Shown piece by piece: positions 21,943 to 33,680 of a DNA stretch of 64,000 nucleotides (its first letter is position 1; every line of letters starts with the position of its first letter). Both the position numbers and the translations under genes were made by a program. Source of the DNA: Lichina pygmaea (lineage: Eukaryota; Ascomycota; Lichinomycetes; Lichinales; Lichinaceae); contig OY730170.1 of NCBI GenBank assembly GCA_963422465.1, forward strand, positions 434,001-498,000, written 5' to 3'. The notes below the pieces were generated by a model. The model was given only the letters and a program-made list of their open reading frames with translations, was not told the origin of the DNA and made no database searches.

Positions 21943-23056
21943 CAAGACATGGAATGGTCTTCTCTCCTGAGAAATATGAAATACTTCATTTTTCCAGAAG
22001 AAGATCAGACAATCTTCAGCTTAAGCTCAGACTGGGGAATGTGATTCTAAGACCAAAAGAAGAAGTGCGAGTATTAGGAGTGTACCTGGATGCAAACTCC
22101 ACTGGCATAAGCACCAGAGAATTATTCTTCAAAAAGCCCAGAAAGCACTTTCCTCTCTTTCTAGAACTTCATATTCTACTTGGGGTTTCCCAGTCCTCAC
22201 ATCACGTCTTGTGTACACTGCAATACTCAGATCTTTACTGAGTTATGCTGTGGGGATCTGGTTCAATCCTCTAAGAAAATCTTCTAATATCTCTTCTCTT
22301 AGCACATTCCAGAACAAATGCCTGAGACTTATTGGAGGTGCCTTCAAAGCCACTCCATCTTTCTTATTAGAGAGTGAGCTTTTTCTTTTACCTCTAGATC
22401 TCTATTTCAAATTTCACACAGCCTGTTTTCTCTCTTCTATTCAAACCTCCTCTCTGAAAACACTTCTAGACAATATCTTTTCCAATATCTCCCACTATGC
22501 CTCTTCTGTGAAGAAACCTTTAAAGAAATCCTCAACTATCTCCCCCTATTGGAAGTTCACTTGGTTAAACCAATTAACTACTAACCAGGCAAGTTCAAAG
22601 AAAGAACTACAGAAACTCTTTGTTAAAGAGTGGGAAAACCAATAGGAGGAGAAGAAAAGAAAAAGCTACTCTGGGTGGCAGGTGTTTTGTCAAAAGCCTC
22701 ACCACAACAACCTGAAGCTCTACAAAGAACTACAGAAAGCTGAGGCAAGTCTACTACTACAAACCAGAACTGGGAGAATTAGCCTGGCAAGTTTTCTATT
22801 CAGAGCTGGAGTTCCAGACTTTCCTACCCTTTTATGTGTCTGTGGTCAAGCAGAAGAGACAGTGAAATATATCACCTTTTCATGCTCTTTTTATTCAAGT
22901 CAAAGACAGCAAGCTCCTTTTAATTCTCAAGATTTCACTTCTATTATTTCAAACCCAGAGCTTCTACAGAAGTTTCTATACTGGTTCATGTCTTTGAAAA
23001 GACTGAACCAGTTTAATCTGGCTTTCAAACTCCACTATTCACACTCTAATATCTAG
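21943..23056 (+). pseudogene. LINE1 ORF2, C-terminal part
   Basis: The RT frame resumes in phase (WAARHGMVFSPEKYEILHF, 21954 on), the thumb region. A one-base loss near 22100 shifts the frame, and the correct reading continues in the frame of 22211-23056 (YTAILRSLLSYAVGIWFNP). TAG at 22643-22645 replaces a Trp that LINE2 keeps. The end carries a zinc-like motif CVCGQAEETVKYITFSC, in which the His of LINE2 (KHITSSC) is Tyr. ORF2 ends at 23056. Confidence 0.84.
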
Positions 23057-23234
23057 AAGTTTTCTTTCTACCAGTCACTACAAGATTTCCTTTTGCTACA
23101 TCCTCTAGTCATCCCCAGTCTTCAGTTTTTATTCCTCTAAAGGTTTTCTGAAGAAAATCACTCTTAGCTAGAAGATCTGCATGGCTGAAAAGCTACTATC
23201 AGTGTAAGAATCAAATAAAAAAAAAATAAAAAAA
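23057..23234 (+). other. LINE1 3' UTR and A-rich tail
   Basis: Short untranslated stretch ending in an A-rich run with a few T (23213-23234), immediately followed by the right copy of the target duplication. Confidence 0.8.
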
Positions 23235-23247
23235 TTTTCTGTGAGTA
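23235..23247 (+). repeat. LINE1 target-site duplication, right copy
   Basis: TTTTCTGTGAGTA, matching 5086-5098 except for one transition. Confidence 0.88.
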
Positions 23248-24300
23248 GTAGGCAACTGGGTGCCACTTGTCGTCTGCCTGTTGGCATAGACATGCTCCCA
23301 CTGCTTGGTCTGAAGCGTCCATTTTGATTTGTGTCGGTTGGCCTGTCTTGAAGTTGAGGAGAACTGGTTCCTTGGCGCAAGTGTCCTTGAGCTGTTAGAA
23401 TACTTTTTGTTGTCTCTCCATCCACCAGTACTCCACATCCTTCTTTGTGAGTTCTGTCAGTAGTGTTGCTGTCTGTGAGTAGTTCTTGATGAACTGTCAG
23501 TTGAAGTTGGCAAATCCTAGGAAGGCTTGTACTTCCTTAACTGATGTCAGTGTTGGCTATTGCTGAATCACTTTGATTTTCTCAGGGTTAATCTTGATCC
23601 CTTCAATTCCTATGATGTATCTGAGGAATTCAACTTCTGGTTTGTTGAACTTGTATTTCTTCAGGTTGAGCTTGAGCTCTACCTCTTGTAGGTATTGTAG
23701 AACATCCTTCACATGTTTGGTATGTTCCTGTTGCATGTTTGAGTAGACAAGAATGTTGTCCAAGTAGGCAATAGCTGTTTGGTCCAGGTGTGCTCTGATA
23801 ACATTGTTGATCAATGCTTGACATGTTGCTGGTGCATTCATGAGTCTGAATAGCATAACCAGATACTTGTAGTGTCTATATCAGGTTCTGAAGGCTGTCT
23901 TCCATTCTTCTCCTTTTTTCATGCGTATCAGGTTGTATACTCCTTTCAAGTCCAGCTTGGTAAAGATTGTAGCTTGGCTGATCCTGTCTCACAAGTTGTT
24001 TGCATTTGGCAACAGATATCAGTTTTTGATGGTAATATTGTTGAGTTTCCTGTAATCCACACAAAGTCGAAGACTTCTGTTTTTCTTTGGTGCAAATAGT
24101 ATCAGGTATCCTGCTAGCAATTAAGATTCTTGAACGAAACTCTTTTTCAGGTTTTCCTCCAGGTACTCGTGAAGTACTTGGAGCTCTTTCTCTGATAACT
24201 GGTAAATTGGTCCAAATCCTGGCTCTGTCCCTGGTTACAACTTGATCTCATGATCCCAAGGTTGGTGCTTAGGCAACACTGCTGTTGTTATCTTTTCCTG
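23248..24300 (-). pseudogene. A1 RNase H (5' part) and RT (fossil)
   Basis: Minus strand: RT from about 24265 to 23480 (MLFRLMNAPATCQALINNV, IAYLDNILVYS) and the first part of RNase H, 23465-23248, which joins 5098 on the far side of LINE1. Broken. Confidence 0.84.
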
Positions 24301-24309
24301 AAAAAGGTT

Positions 24310-24940
24310 ATTATACCCAGGTCAGTACTCTTCAGAGATCTCCAGAGGGTTAACAACTTCCTCTCTCTTCATCTCTGACTGTTTGGCCACCTGGTTCTGG
24401 GGTGTGCCTGTCAAGGTGGACCTCTTCTCTTGAGAGTTGTCCTTTCTGTCAGTGAGGTTCCACTGAGAACTTCTTCCCTCATCTGTCCACACCTTCTACG
24501 GCTGGTAACAGGTCTGAGCTGTGTTTTTAGTGCAATTCCTAAACATGAGTACTCCTGTCCTCCAGTTAACAACTGGGTTGTGCTTCTTTAGCCAAGGCAT
24601 CCCCAAATAGATATCCTGAGTGGCCAACTTGACAATATCAAGGTGGATTCTTTCAGCATGGTGTCTGGTAACTATTTCCATTAGCTGCATCTTATAGCAG
24701 ACTAGCTCTGTCTGTCTATTTGCTATCACAAACTGATAGAGCTGCTGCTTGCGTCTTCTTCCAGTGCCAAGGGTGTTGTAAAGTTGTCTTGAGATGTAGT
24801 TTCCACTGGCTCCAGAGTCAACAAGTGCGTATATCCATACTGGCGTGTTGGCGTGTAGTGACACAGGTATTTGCAGGTGCTTTGCATTGCTAGGGGTCAT
24901 GTTATTAAGCTCCTGATGTCACCCCTTGACAAGGGAGTTC
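24310..24940 (-). pseudogene. A1 protease (fossil)
   Basis: The frame 24900-24496 carries YALVDSGASGNYISRQLYN. The conserved linker (VNPLEIPEEY in other copies) extends to about 24330. Confidence 0.83.
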
Positions 24941-26290
24941 AATCTTTTCCTGATTGAAGTGTCTTTCCACTGACTGGGCAATAGGTCCAGCCATTCCCAT
25001 CAGTTCTGAGGAATCTGTTCATGAATTTGTCTTGCTGATGCTTGTCACATCCAGGCTTAAGGCAGTACTGCCAATTGTTGATATAGCAGTTGTGGTTGTT
25101 GCCTTGCTGTAGGAACATAAGGTGTTTGTGCCAATCATGTGTGTGCCCGGGGAATGTGGTGTGTTGGTGTTTGTCCCAGAGATAGATCTCACACACATCC
25201 TTCTCACAATTGACCCAATATTTATGGCAGGTGGTGTGGTAGGGTGAATGTTCTCTGTACCTTTGTAGTTGTTTGTGGTAGGTGCAGTAGTGTTTTGTGC
25301 AAAACCTCCACTGTAGTTTGCCATGCTGTAGGTTTTGTGGGTCTATACTGTAAGCATAGCTTCCTTGTAGTATTTCTTCTTTGATAGTCGCAGGTTCATC
25401 TCAGTCCCTATCAGAGGTGGTTAAGAGCTCCTGTCTCTTGTCCTGACCTGTCTGTTCTGGTAGGTCCTTGCCTCCTGATGTTGCCAGTTGGTGGGCTGCT
25501 TCCAATGTCTGATTGTAGTTATCCTATTGTTCAAGGGATACCTAAGCCTCTCCTGGTGGGTCCTCTGGCTCAATGACATTCCAGTCTCTGTCGAGTGTAT
25601 TAAGTTGCTGTCAGTGCACCTTGTTCTTTGAACAACAGTCTTTCACTATGTGGCCTAGCTTGCCACAGGCATAGCACTTCAGTGCTTTCTCTTTTTTGTT
25701 ATTCCTTCCCTTTGTGAACCTTCCCTTGTGGTGGACTACATCCAGTTCCATGGGTGCATAGCTATATGGGTCATGTGGCAGTGCCTTGTTAGGCAGCTTG
25801 TAGTGGTTGCTCACATGCCATGCAGGGTGGCTGTATCCTCTGTCATAGTGTTTCTCCATCACTCACTTGAATAGTTTATCATCAATGTTGATTACTTGTG
25901 TGATGAGCTCATCCAGTGTGTTGACTGCTTGTCTGTCAAAGGTGATTTTATCCTTCATGTTTTCCTTGAGTCCATGTCAGTACATGACCATCAGGGTGTT
26001 GTTGTTCCAATCAGTCATTACTGAGTATTGTTTGAACTGTGTGGTGTACTCTGTGGCTGAGTGTTGTTGTTTGATGTGCTGGATCATTCATATAACCACT
26101 TTGTCTTTGTTAGATAGTCCAAGAATCCTTTTGATCTTGTCCTTGAATCACGTCCATTTTGTCATCCATTCTGTCATGCTGTCATGGTCTCTGTTTCCTG
26201 AGAGATGTTTGTTGATTAGAGCTTGATCTATTGATAAGTATTACCTCTCATGTAAGTGGTTACAAAGAGAGACCACTTTTCCTTAGGCAG
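24939..26290 (-). pseudogene. A1 gag, main part (fossil)
   Basis: Contains the His/Cys-rich C-terminal region, the CCHC knuckle (CYACGKLGHIVKDC in frame 25862-25611) and the gag core. Cut at 26295 by A2; the first codons are at 45794-45935. Confidence 0.84.
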
Positions 26291-26295
26291 CTTTG

Positions 26296-26854
26296 TGTTA
26301 CGACCCAGGGGATCGGAGCCAGTCATTTATAGGCAATCAGGCCGCGGGCCAGGCAAGAGGACACCATGGAAGTCAAGTGACCAACCAACAAGGGGTCACG
26401 TGACTGTTGAGACACACACGGGAGTCTCAACGCAGTATGCATGAAGCATCAAGACAATCTCACCAGTCTTGACGCAGGATGCATGAAGCATCAAGACAAT
26501 CTCACCTGTCTTGACGCAGGGTGCATAACATGGTGGGACTGTCAAGACAATCTCACCTGTCTTGACATCAAGACTGTCAAGACAATCTTGATCATCTTGA
26601 CAGGCCAGCACTATATAGTCCAGCAATAGTTCCCTTATGGAACAATCGTCTTCAACTCATGTTGTGATCCAGACAACTAGATCTACTTCAATACAATCCT
26701 TTTGTACGAAGCTGTTGATCAGGTGTCACTACCACCACATTCCACCAAACTCCTTCGCACTTCTTGACACTCCTCTCCTGCGAGAACCAACCTGCCTTCC
26801 ACCTCTCACCCTAATCCTATACTCGGATAGGACAGTACAGTACAGACCGCAACA
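26296..26854 (+). repeat. A2 5' LTR (alpha type)
   Basis: 559 bp, from TGTTACGACC to CCGCAACA. It has fewer 42-bp units than its partner and keeps the GTCACGTGAC palindrome near 26396. Confidence 0.94.
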
Positions 26855-26872
26855 CTTTGAAGACCCTCAAGG

Positions 26873-28195
26873 ATGAGTACCTCAGAAGCAACCAACCCCA
26901 ACTTCCCAGATGGAAAGATTAGCATTGCCAAGCCAGACCTGTTCTACAGCAAAAGAAACAAGGTTGACGACTGGCTCATGCAACTCCAAGTCTACTTTCA
27001 ATTCCAACCAGAGACAAAGCTGCCTAAGGGGAAGTGGCCCCTCTTCGCAACCACTTACATGAGAGGCAATGCTTATTGATGGATCAAGCCCTATGTCAAC
27101 AAACATCTCTCAGGAAACAGAGACTATGACAGCACAACAGAATGGATGATGAAATGGACATGATTCAAGGACAAGATCAAAAGGATCCTTGGACTATCTA
27201 ACAAAGACAAAGTGGCTATACGAATGATCCAGCACATCAAACAACAACACTCAGCCGCAGAGTACACCACGCAATTCAAACAATACTCAGTACTGACTGA
27301 CTGGGACAACAACACCCTGATAGTCATGTACTGATGTGGACTCAAGGAAAATGTGAAGGATGAAATCACCTTCGACAGACGAGCAGTTGACACACTGGAC
27401 AAACTCATCACACAAGCAATCAACATTGATGACAAGCTATTCAAGCGAGTGATGGAGAAATGCCACAACAGAGGATACAGCCACCCCGCATGGTATGTGA
27501 GCAACCACTACAAGCTGCCTAACAAGGCACTGCCACATGACCCATATGACTATGCACCCATGGAACTGGATGCAGTCCACCACAAGGGAAAGTTCACGAA
27601 GGGAAGGAACAACAAAAAAAGGAAAGCACTGAAGTGCTATGCCTGTGGCAAGCTAGGCCACATGGTGAAAGACTGTTGTTCAAAGAACAAGGTGCACTGA
27701 CAGCAACTTAATACGCTTGACAGAGACTGGAATGTCATCAAGCCAGAGGACTCACCAGGAGAGGCTCAGCTATCCCTCAAACAATAGGACAACTACAATC
27801 AGACATTGGAAGCAGCCCACCAACTGGCAACATCAGGAGGCAAGGACCTACCAGAACAGATAGGTCAGGACAAGGGACAGGAGCCCTTAACCACCTCTGA
27901 TGGAGACCAAGATGAACCTGTGTCTATCAAAGAAGAAATACCACAAGGAAGCTATGCTTACAGCATGGACCCACGAAATCTACAGCACAGCAAACTACAG
28001 TGGAGGTTTTGCACAAAGCACTACTGCACCTACTACGAACAACTACAAAGGTATGGAGGACATTCACCCTACCACACCACCTGCCACAAGCATTGGGTCA
28101 ATTGTGAGAAGGATGTGTGTGAGATCCATCTTTGGGACAAATGCCAACACACCGCATTCCCCGGGCACACACATGATTGGCATGAACACCTCATG
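26873..28195 (+). pseudogene. A2 gag, 5' part (fossil)
   Basis: Starts MSTSEATNPNFPDG. The knuckle CYACGKLGHMVKDC lies in frame 27353-27700, and the His/Cys-rich end runs into 28195, where A3 interrupts. The remainder is 34764-34940. Broken. Confidence 0.86.
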
Positions 28196-28321
28196 TGTTA
28201 CGACCCAGGAGGAACACAGTCTTTATATACTCACAGAAAGCAGCAGACAGGATACTGGACAGAAGTACCAGACAGCATGACACGGGAACCAGTCACGTGA
28301 CCGGCGAGACAAACCAGGGGG

Positions 28322-28567
28322 TGCTCGCCGCAGCATGCATATGCACAAACAAGTGAGCAAAGTGAGCAGAGCTCACCCAGCTCGCCGCAGCGTGCATGAA
28401 AAGTGAGCAAAGTGAGCAGAGCTCACTTATCTCGCCGCAGCGTGCATGAAAAGTGAGCAAAGTGAGCAGAGCTCACCCAGCTCACTGCAGCGTGCATGAA
28501 AAGTGAGCAAAGTGAGCAGAGCTCACTTATCTCACCGAGTGAGCAAAGTGAGCAGAGCTCACTCTGC
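28322..28567. repeat. About 50-bp tandem repeats in U3 of the beta LTR
   Basis: Units contain GTGAGCAAAGTGAGCAGAGC followed by TCAC, so GTGAGC and GCTCAC form inverted arms within each unit. The array is shorter in the 3' LTR (34321-34505) and nearly absent in A1. Confidence 0.85.
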
Positions 28568-28582
28568 TCACGAACTGGGCAC

Positions 28583-28588
28583 TATATA
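28583..28588 (+). promoter_or_regulatory. TATA box for gag-pol in A3 5' LTR
   Basis: TATATA within CTATATAG, the one block of the LTR that is shared closely by alpha and beta types. Confidence 0.65.
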
Positions 28589-28826
28589 GCCAGGCAATAG
28601 TTCCCCTATGGAACGATCGTCTTCAACTCATGTTGTGATCCAGACAACTAGATCTACTTCAATACAATCCTTTGTACGAAGCCATTGATCAGGTGTCACC
28701 ACCACCACGTTCCACCAAACCCCTTCGCACTCCTTGACACTCCTCTCCTGCGAGAACCAACCCGCCTTCCGCCTCTCGCCCTAATCCTATACTCGGATAG
28801 GACAGTACGGTACGGACCGCAACACT

Positions 28827-28834
28827 TTGAAGAC
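28827..28834 (+). other. A3 primer-binding site, self-priming type
   Basis: TTGAAGAC at +3 to +10 is complementary to GTCTTCAA at 28619-28626, 36 bp downstream of the TATA box and so near the expected mRNA 5' end. Confidence 0.65.
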
Positions 28835-28842
28835 CCTCAAGG

Positions 28843-30342
28843 ATGAGTACCTCAGGAGCAACCAACCCCAACTTCCCAGATGGAAAGATTAGCGTCGCCA
28901 AGCCAGACCTGTTCTACGGTGAAAGAAACAAGGTTGACGACTGGCTCATGCAACTCCAAGTCTACTTTCAATTCCAACCAGAGACAAAGCTGCCTAAGGA
29001 AAAGTGGCCACTCTTTGCAACCACTTACATGAGAGGCAATGCTTATCGATGGATCAAACCCTACGTCAACAAACACCTCTCAGGGAACGGAGACCACGAC
29101 GGCACATCAGAATGGATGACGAAATGGACGCAATTCAAGGACGAGATCAAAAGGATCCTTGGACCATCTAACGAAGACAAAGTGGCTATACGAATGATCC
29201 AGCACATCAAACAACAACGCTCAGCCGCAGAGTACACCACGCAGTTCAAACAATACTCAGTACTGACTGACTGGGACGACGACGCCCTGATGGTCATGTA
29301 CCGACGTGGACTCAAGGAAAACGTGAAGGATGAGATCACCTTCGACGGATGAGCGGTCGACACACTGGACGAGCTCATCGCACAAGCAATCAACATCGAT
29401 GACAAACTATTCGAGTGAGTGATGGAGAAACGCCACGACGGAGGATACAGCCACCCCGCATGGCATGTGAGCAACCACTACAAGCCGCCTAACAAGGCAC
29501 CACCACATGATCCATATGGCTATGCACCCATGGAACTGGATGCAGTCCACCACAAGGGAAGGTTCACAAAGGGAAGGAACAACAAAAAGGGGAAAGCACT
29601 GAAGTGCTATGCCTGTGGCAAGCTAGGCCACATGGCGAAAGACTGTCGTACAAAGAACAAGGTGCACCGACAGCAACTTAATACGCTCGACGGAGACTGG
29701 AATGTCATCGAGCCAGAGGACCCACCAGGAGAGGCTCAGCTATCCCTCGAACAATGGGACGACTACGATCAGATATTGGAAGCAGCCCACCAACTGGCAA
29801 CATCAGGAGGCAAGGACCTACCAGAACTAACAGGTCAGGACAAGGGACAGGAGCCCTTAACCACCTCTGATGGGGACCGAGACAAACCCGCGTCTATCAA
29901 AGAAGAAATACCACGAGGAAGCTATGCTTACAGCATGGACCCACGAAATCTACGGCACGGCGAACTACAGTGGAGGTTTTGCACGAAGCACTACTGCACC
30001 TACCACGAACAACTACGAAGGTACGGAGGACATTCACCCTACCACACCACCTGCCACAAGCATTGGGTCAATTGCGAGAAGGATGTGTGTGAGATCCATC
30101 TTTGGGACAAACGCCAACACACCGCATTCCCCGGGCACACACATGATTGGCACGAACGCCTCATGTTCCTACAGCAAGGCAACAACTACAACTGCTACGT
30201 CGACAATTGGCAGTACTGCCTCAAGCCTGGATGTGACAAGCATCAGCAAGACAAATTCATGAACAGATTCCTCAGAACTGATGGGAATGGCTGGACCCAT
30301 TGCCCAGTCAGTGGTAAGACACTTCGATCGGGAAAAGACTGA
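28843..30342 (+). pseudogene. A3 gag (fossil)
   Basis: Structural protein of the particle. Starts MSTSGATNPNFPDG, 18 bp after the LTR. The gag domain runs from about residue 20 to 165 (FYGERNKVDDWLMQLQVYF at its start). A Lys-rich stretch and the knuckle CYACGKLGHMAKDC lie near 29604-29646, followed by an acidic segment and a region rich in His and Cys (CTKHYCTYHEQL) that is unusual for gag and could bind metal. Broken. Confidence 0.9.
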
Positions 30343-30380
30343 ACTCCCTTGTCAAGGGGTGACATCGGGAGCTCAACAAC

Positions 30381-30960
30381 ATGACCCCTAGCAACGCAAA
30401 GCACCTGCGATTGCCTGTGTCACTATACGCCAACACGCCGATACGGACATACGCACTTGTTGACTCTGGAGCCAGTGGGAACTACATTTCAAGACAACTT
30501 TACGATACCCTCGGCACTGGAAGGAGACGCAAGCAGCAGCCCTATCAGCTCGTGATAGCAAATGGACAGACAGAGCTAGTCTGCCATGAGACGCAGCCAA
30601 TGGAAATGGTTACCGGACACCATGCTGAAAGGATCCACCTTGATATCGTCAAGTTGGCCACTCAGGATATCTACTTGGGGATGCCTTGGCTAAAGAAGCA
30701 CAACCCAGTTGTTAACTGGAAGACAGGAGTACTCACGTTTAGGAACTGCACTAACAACGCAGCTCGGACCTGTTACCAGCCGCAGAAGGTGTGGACAGAT
30801 GAGGGAAGGAGTCCTCAGTGGAACCTCACCGACAGAAAGGACGACTCTCAAGAGAAGAGGTCTGCCTTGACAGGCACACCCCGGAACCAGGTGGCCAAAC
30901 AGTCAGAGATGAAGAGAGAGGAAGTTGTTAACCCTCTGGAGATCCCTGAAGAGTACTGAC
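30381..30960 (+). pseudogene. A3 protease (fossil)
   Basis: Aspartic protease that cuts the polyprotein. YALVDSGASGNYISRQL carries the active-site DSGA; the second lobe ends IYLGMPWLKKHNPVVNW. A basic linker then leads to RT. Confidence 0.9.
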
Positions 30961-31790
30961 CTGGGTATGATAACCTCTTTCAGGAAGAGACAACAACAGC
31001 AGCGTTGCCTAAGCACCAACCTTGGGATCATGAGATCAAGTTGCAACCAGGGATGGAGCCAGGATTTGGACCAATTTACCAGTTATCAGAGAAAGAGCTC
31101 CAAGTACTTCGCGAGTACCTGGAGGAAAACCTGAAAAAGGGTTTCATTCGAGAATCTCAATCGCCAGCAGGATACCCGATACTATTTGCACCAAAGAAAG
31201 ACGGAAGTCTTCGACTTTGTGTGGACTACAGGAAACTCAACAACATTACCATCAAGAACTGATATCCGTTGCCAAATGCGAACGAATTGCGAGACAGGAT
31301 CAGCCAAGCTACAATCTTTACCAAGCTGGACTTGAAAGGAGCATACAACCTGATACGCATGAAAAAAGGAGAAGAATGGAAGACAGCCTTCAGAACCCGA
31401 TACGGACACTACGAGTATCTGGTTATGCCATTCGGACTCACAAACGCACCAGCAACATGTCAAGCATTGATCAACAATGTCATCAGAGCACACCTGGACC
31501 AAACAGCTATCGCCTACCTGGACGACATTCTTGTCTACTCGAACACGCAACAGGAACATACCAAACATGTGAAGGATGTTCTACGATGCCTACAAGAGGC
31601 AGGGCTCAAGCTCAACCCAAAGAAATGCGAGTTCAACAAACCAGAAGTTGAATTCCTCGGATACATCATAGGGATCGAAGGGATCAAGATTGACCCTGAG
31701 AAAATCAAAGCGATTCAGCAATGGCCAACACCGACATCAGTTAAGGAAGTACAAGCCTTCCTGGGATTTGCCAACTTCAACTGACAGTTC
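30961..31790 (+). pseudogene. A3 reverse transcriptase (fossil)
   Basis: Copies element RNA to DNA. Blocks in order: [63 protein letters not shown] and the catalytic AYLDDILVYS near 31511-31540. Broken. Confidence 0.92.
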
Positions 31791-32300
31791 ATCAAGAACT
31801 ACTCACAGATGGCAACTCCACTGACAGAACTCACGAAGAAGGACGTGGAGTACCGGTGGACGGAGAGACAACAAAAAGCATTCCAACAGCTCAAGGACGC
31901 TTGCGCCAAGGAACCAGTTCTCCTCAACTTCAAGACAGGCCAACCGACACAAATCGAGACAGACGCTTCAGATCAAGCAGTGGGAGCATGTCTATACCAA
32001 CAGGCAGACGGCAAGTGGCACCCAGTTGCCTACTACTCACGAAAGATGACACAAGCGGAACGAAACTATGATATCCACGATAAAGAGCTACTGGCAGTCG
32101 TCAACGCACTCGAACACTGGAGAGTGTACGCGGAAAGCAGTTCCGAACTCACTATTCTCACAGACCACAAGAATCTGACAACGTTCACGACAACCAAGAA
32201 GCTGAACAGACGGCAAGTCAGATGGGCTGAACTCCTAGGGCAACACAAGTTCAAGATCTTGTACACCCCTGGATGAGATAATAGGAGAGCAGACGCACTA
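31791..32300 (+). pseudogene. A3 RNase H (fossil)
   Basis: Carries ETDASDQAVGACLYQQ, the [19 protein letters not shown] block and TDHKNLTTF, the usual Ty3 RNase H layout, then FKILYTPG toward integrase. Confidence 0.9.
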
Positions 32301-33530
32301 AGCCGACAAAAAGACCACATGGAAGATGATGAACGCCAAGGAACGATCTTACAGCAGGACCAGCAAGGAAACCTGGTGCCCCAGCCACAGATCAACAAGC
32401 TCACGGCAGAAGACACTGAAGAACTAATAAGGAACTACCACGACAATCCAGCACATAGTCACCCAGGAATCTCCAAAACTACAGACCTTATCCAACGGGC
32501 AGGGAACAATGTCATTAACCTCTGACAACATGTCACAAACTACATCAGCAAGTGTCTACTATGCCAGAAAAACAAATATGGGAGACACAAGCCATACGGA
32601 GAAGGACACCCGAACACGATACCGAGAGGCCTGTGGGAAGACGTGTCAATGGACTTTATCACAAAGCTACCCAAGTCCAAAGACCCAGTCACAGGAATCA
32701 CCTACGACTCAATTATGGTGATAGTGGACAGATTCACAAAATATCTAATAGTGGTACCATTCAAGGAGACCCACACAGCAGAACAATTGGGACACCTCTT
32801 ACTGGACAGATTGGTCAGAGACCACAGAGTTCTGATCATGATCATTACAGACAGAGATAAACTCTTCACATCCAACTACTGGAAGACAATCAGTGCAGCC
32901 ATGGGAACAAAACCCAAAATGTCTACGGTCTATCACCCACGAACTGACGGCCAGACGGAGTGAGCGAACCAAGTCCTGGAGACTTACTTACGGCATTACA
33001 TCAACAAGACCCACAGTAATTGGGTACAGTTATTACCGGTGGCACAGCTGGCAATCAACCAGCACAGATCAGACTCAACAAAGGAATCGCCATTTTTTGC
33101 CAATTTTGGACAACATGCAAACATCGGGATGCCAAGCAGAGCTTCACCAAACGCGGAGAAAGCACTCCAACACGACAAGCTCCTACGACAAACACACACG
33201 ATGATGAGGCACTACCTTCAAGAGACCTCAGAAAGAATACAACACCAAATGGACAAGAAATCGAAAATGGCACCTCAGCTAAAGAAGGGGGATAAAGTCT
33301 ACCTCCTCACAAGAAATTGGAAAACAAAGAAACCAAGAACAAAGAAACTGGACTATGTTAAGGTCAGACCATTTTCAGTCAAAGAAAGAACTGGACCAGT
33401 CAACGTCAGACTGCGACTACCAAGGGATGCCAGAGTCCACCCAAACTTTCATATATCAATGATTGAACCAGCCGACCAGAGCACACCCTTGCAGGAAACA
33501 TTCCATTACCAACCCGAAGAAGAACAAGAG
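32301..33530 (+). pseudogene. A3 integrase (fossil)
   Basis: Inserts the DNA copy. HHCC region 32319-32580 (HPGISKTTDLI, CLLCQ). The core at 32643-32963 has MDFITKLPKSKD with VDRFTKY, ITDRDKLFTSNYW and YHPRTDGQTE. The C-terminal domain includes [20 protein letters not shown]. Broken. Confidence 0.9.
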
Positions 33531-33680
33531 TTTGAGGTTGAACAGATCCTGGCTAGGAAAGGTCAGCAATACCTCGTCAAGTGGAAAGGATACCCAGACT
33601 CAGAAAATACCTGGGAACCACTCAAGAACCTCGTGAACTGCCAGCTTCTTCTGCGACAGTTTTGGCAGGAGCAGGACTGA
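33520..33680 (+). pseudogene. A3 chromodomain, beta type (end of pol)
   Basis: [20 protein letters not shown] and [11 protein letters not shown] match the chromodomain fold with the aromatic-rich KWKGY block. Chromoviral chromodomains bind methylated histone H3 and direct insertion to heterochromatin. The last 59 bp of pol overlap the antisense gene. Confidence 0.85.

Larger units (their letters stand above)
5099..23234 (+). mobile_element. LINE1: Tad-like non-LTR retrotransposon, interrupted by A4 and B1
   Basis: Own sequence is 5099-6860, 13404-15654 and 21943-23234, about 5.3 kb. Parts in order are a 5' UTR, ORF1 with CCHC knuckles, ORF2 with APE-type endonuclease, RT and a C-terminal zinc motif, a short 3' UTR and an A-rich tail, bounded by a 13-bp target duplication. 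That is the layout of the Tad/I-group LINEs of fungi, and the length suggests a near full-length insertion. ORF2 has two premature stops and two frameshifts, so this copy is dead. Confidence 0.9.
28196..28824 (+). repeat. A3 5' LTR (beta type)
   Basis: 629 bp. It holds an antisense-facing TATATAAA near its start, a CACGTG palindrome near 28275, a GTGAGC/GCTCAC-rich tandem array (about 28322-28567), the TATA box at 28583-28588 and GTCTTCAA at 28619-28626. Confidence 0.95.

Noticed and set aside
28825-28842. tRNA-type primer-binding site
   Set aside because: No TGG start and no recognisable tRNA 3' end complement; pairing with the mRNA leader fits better.
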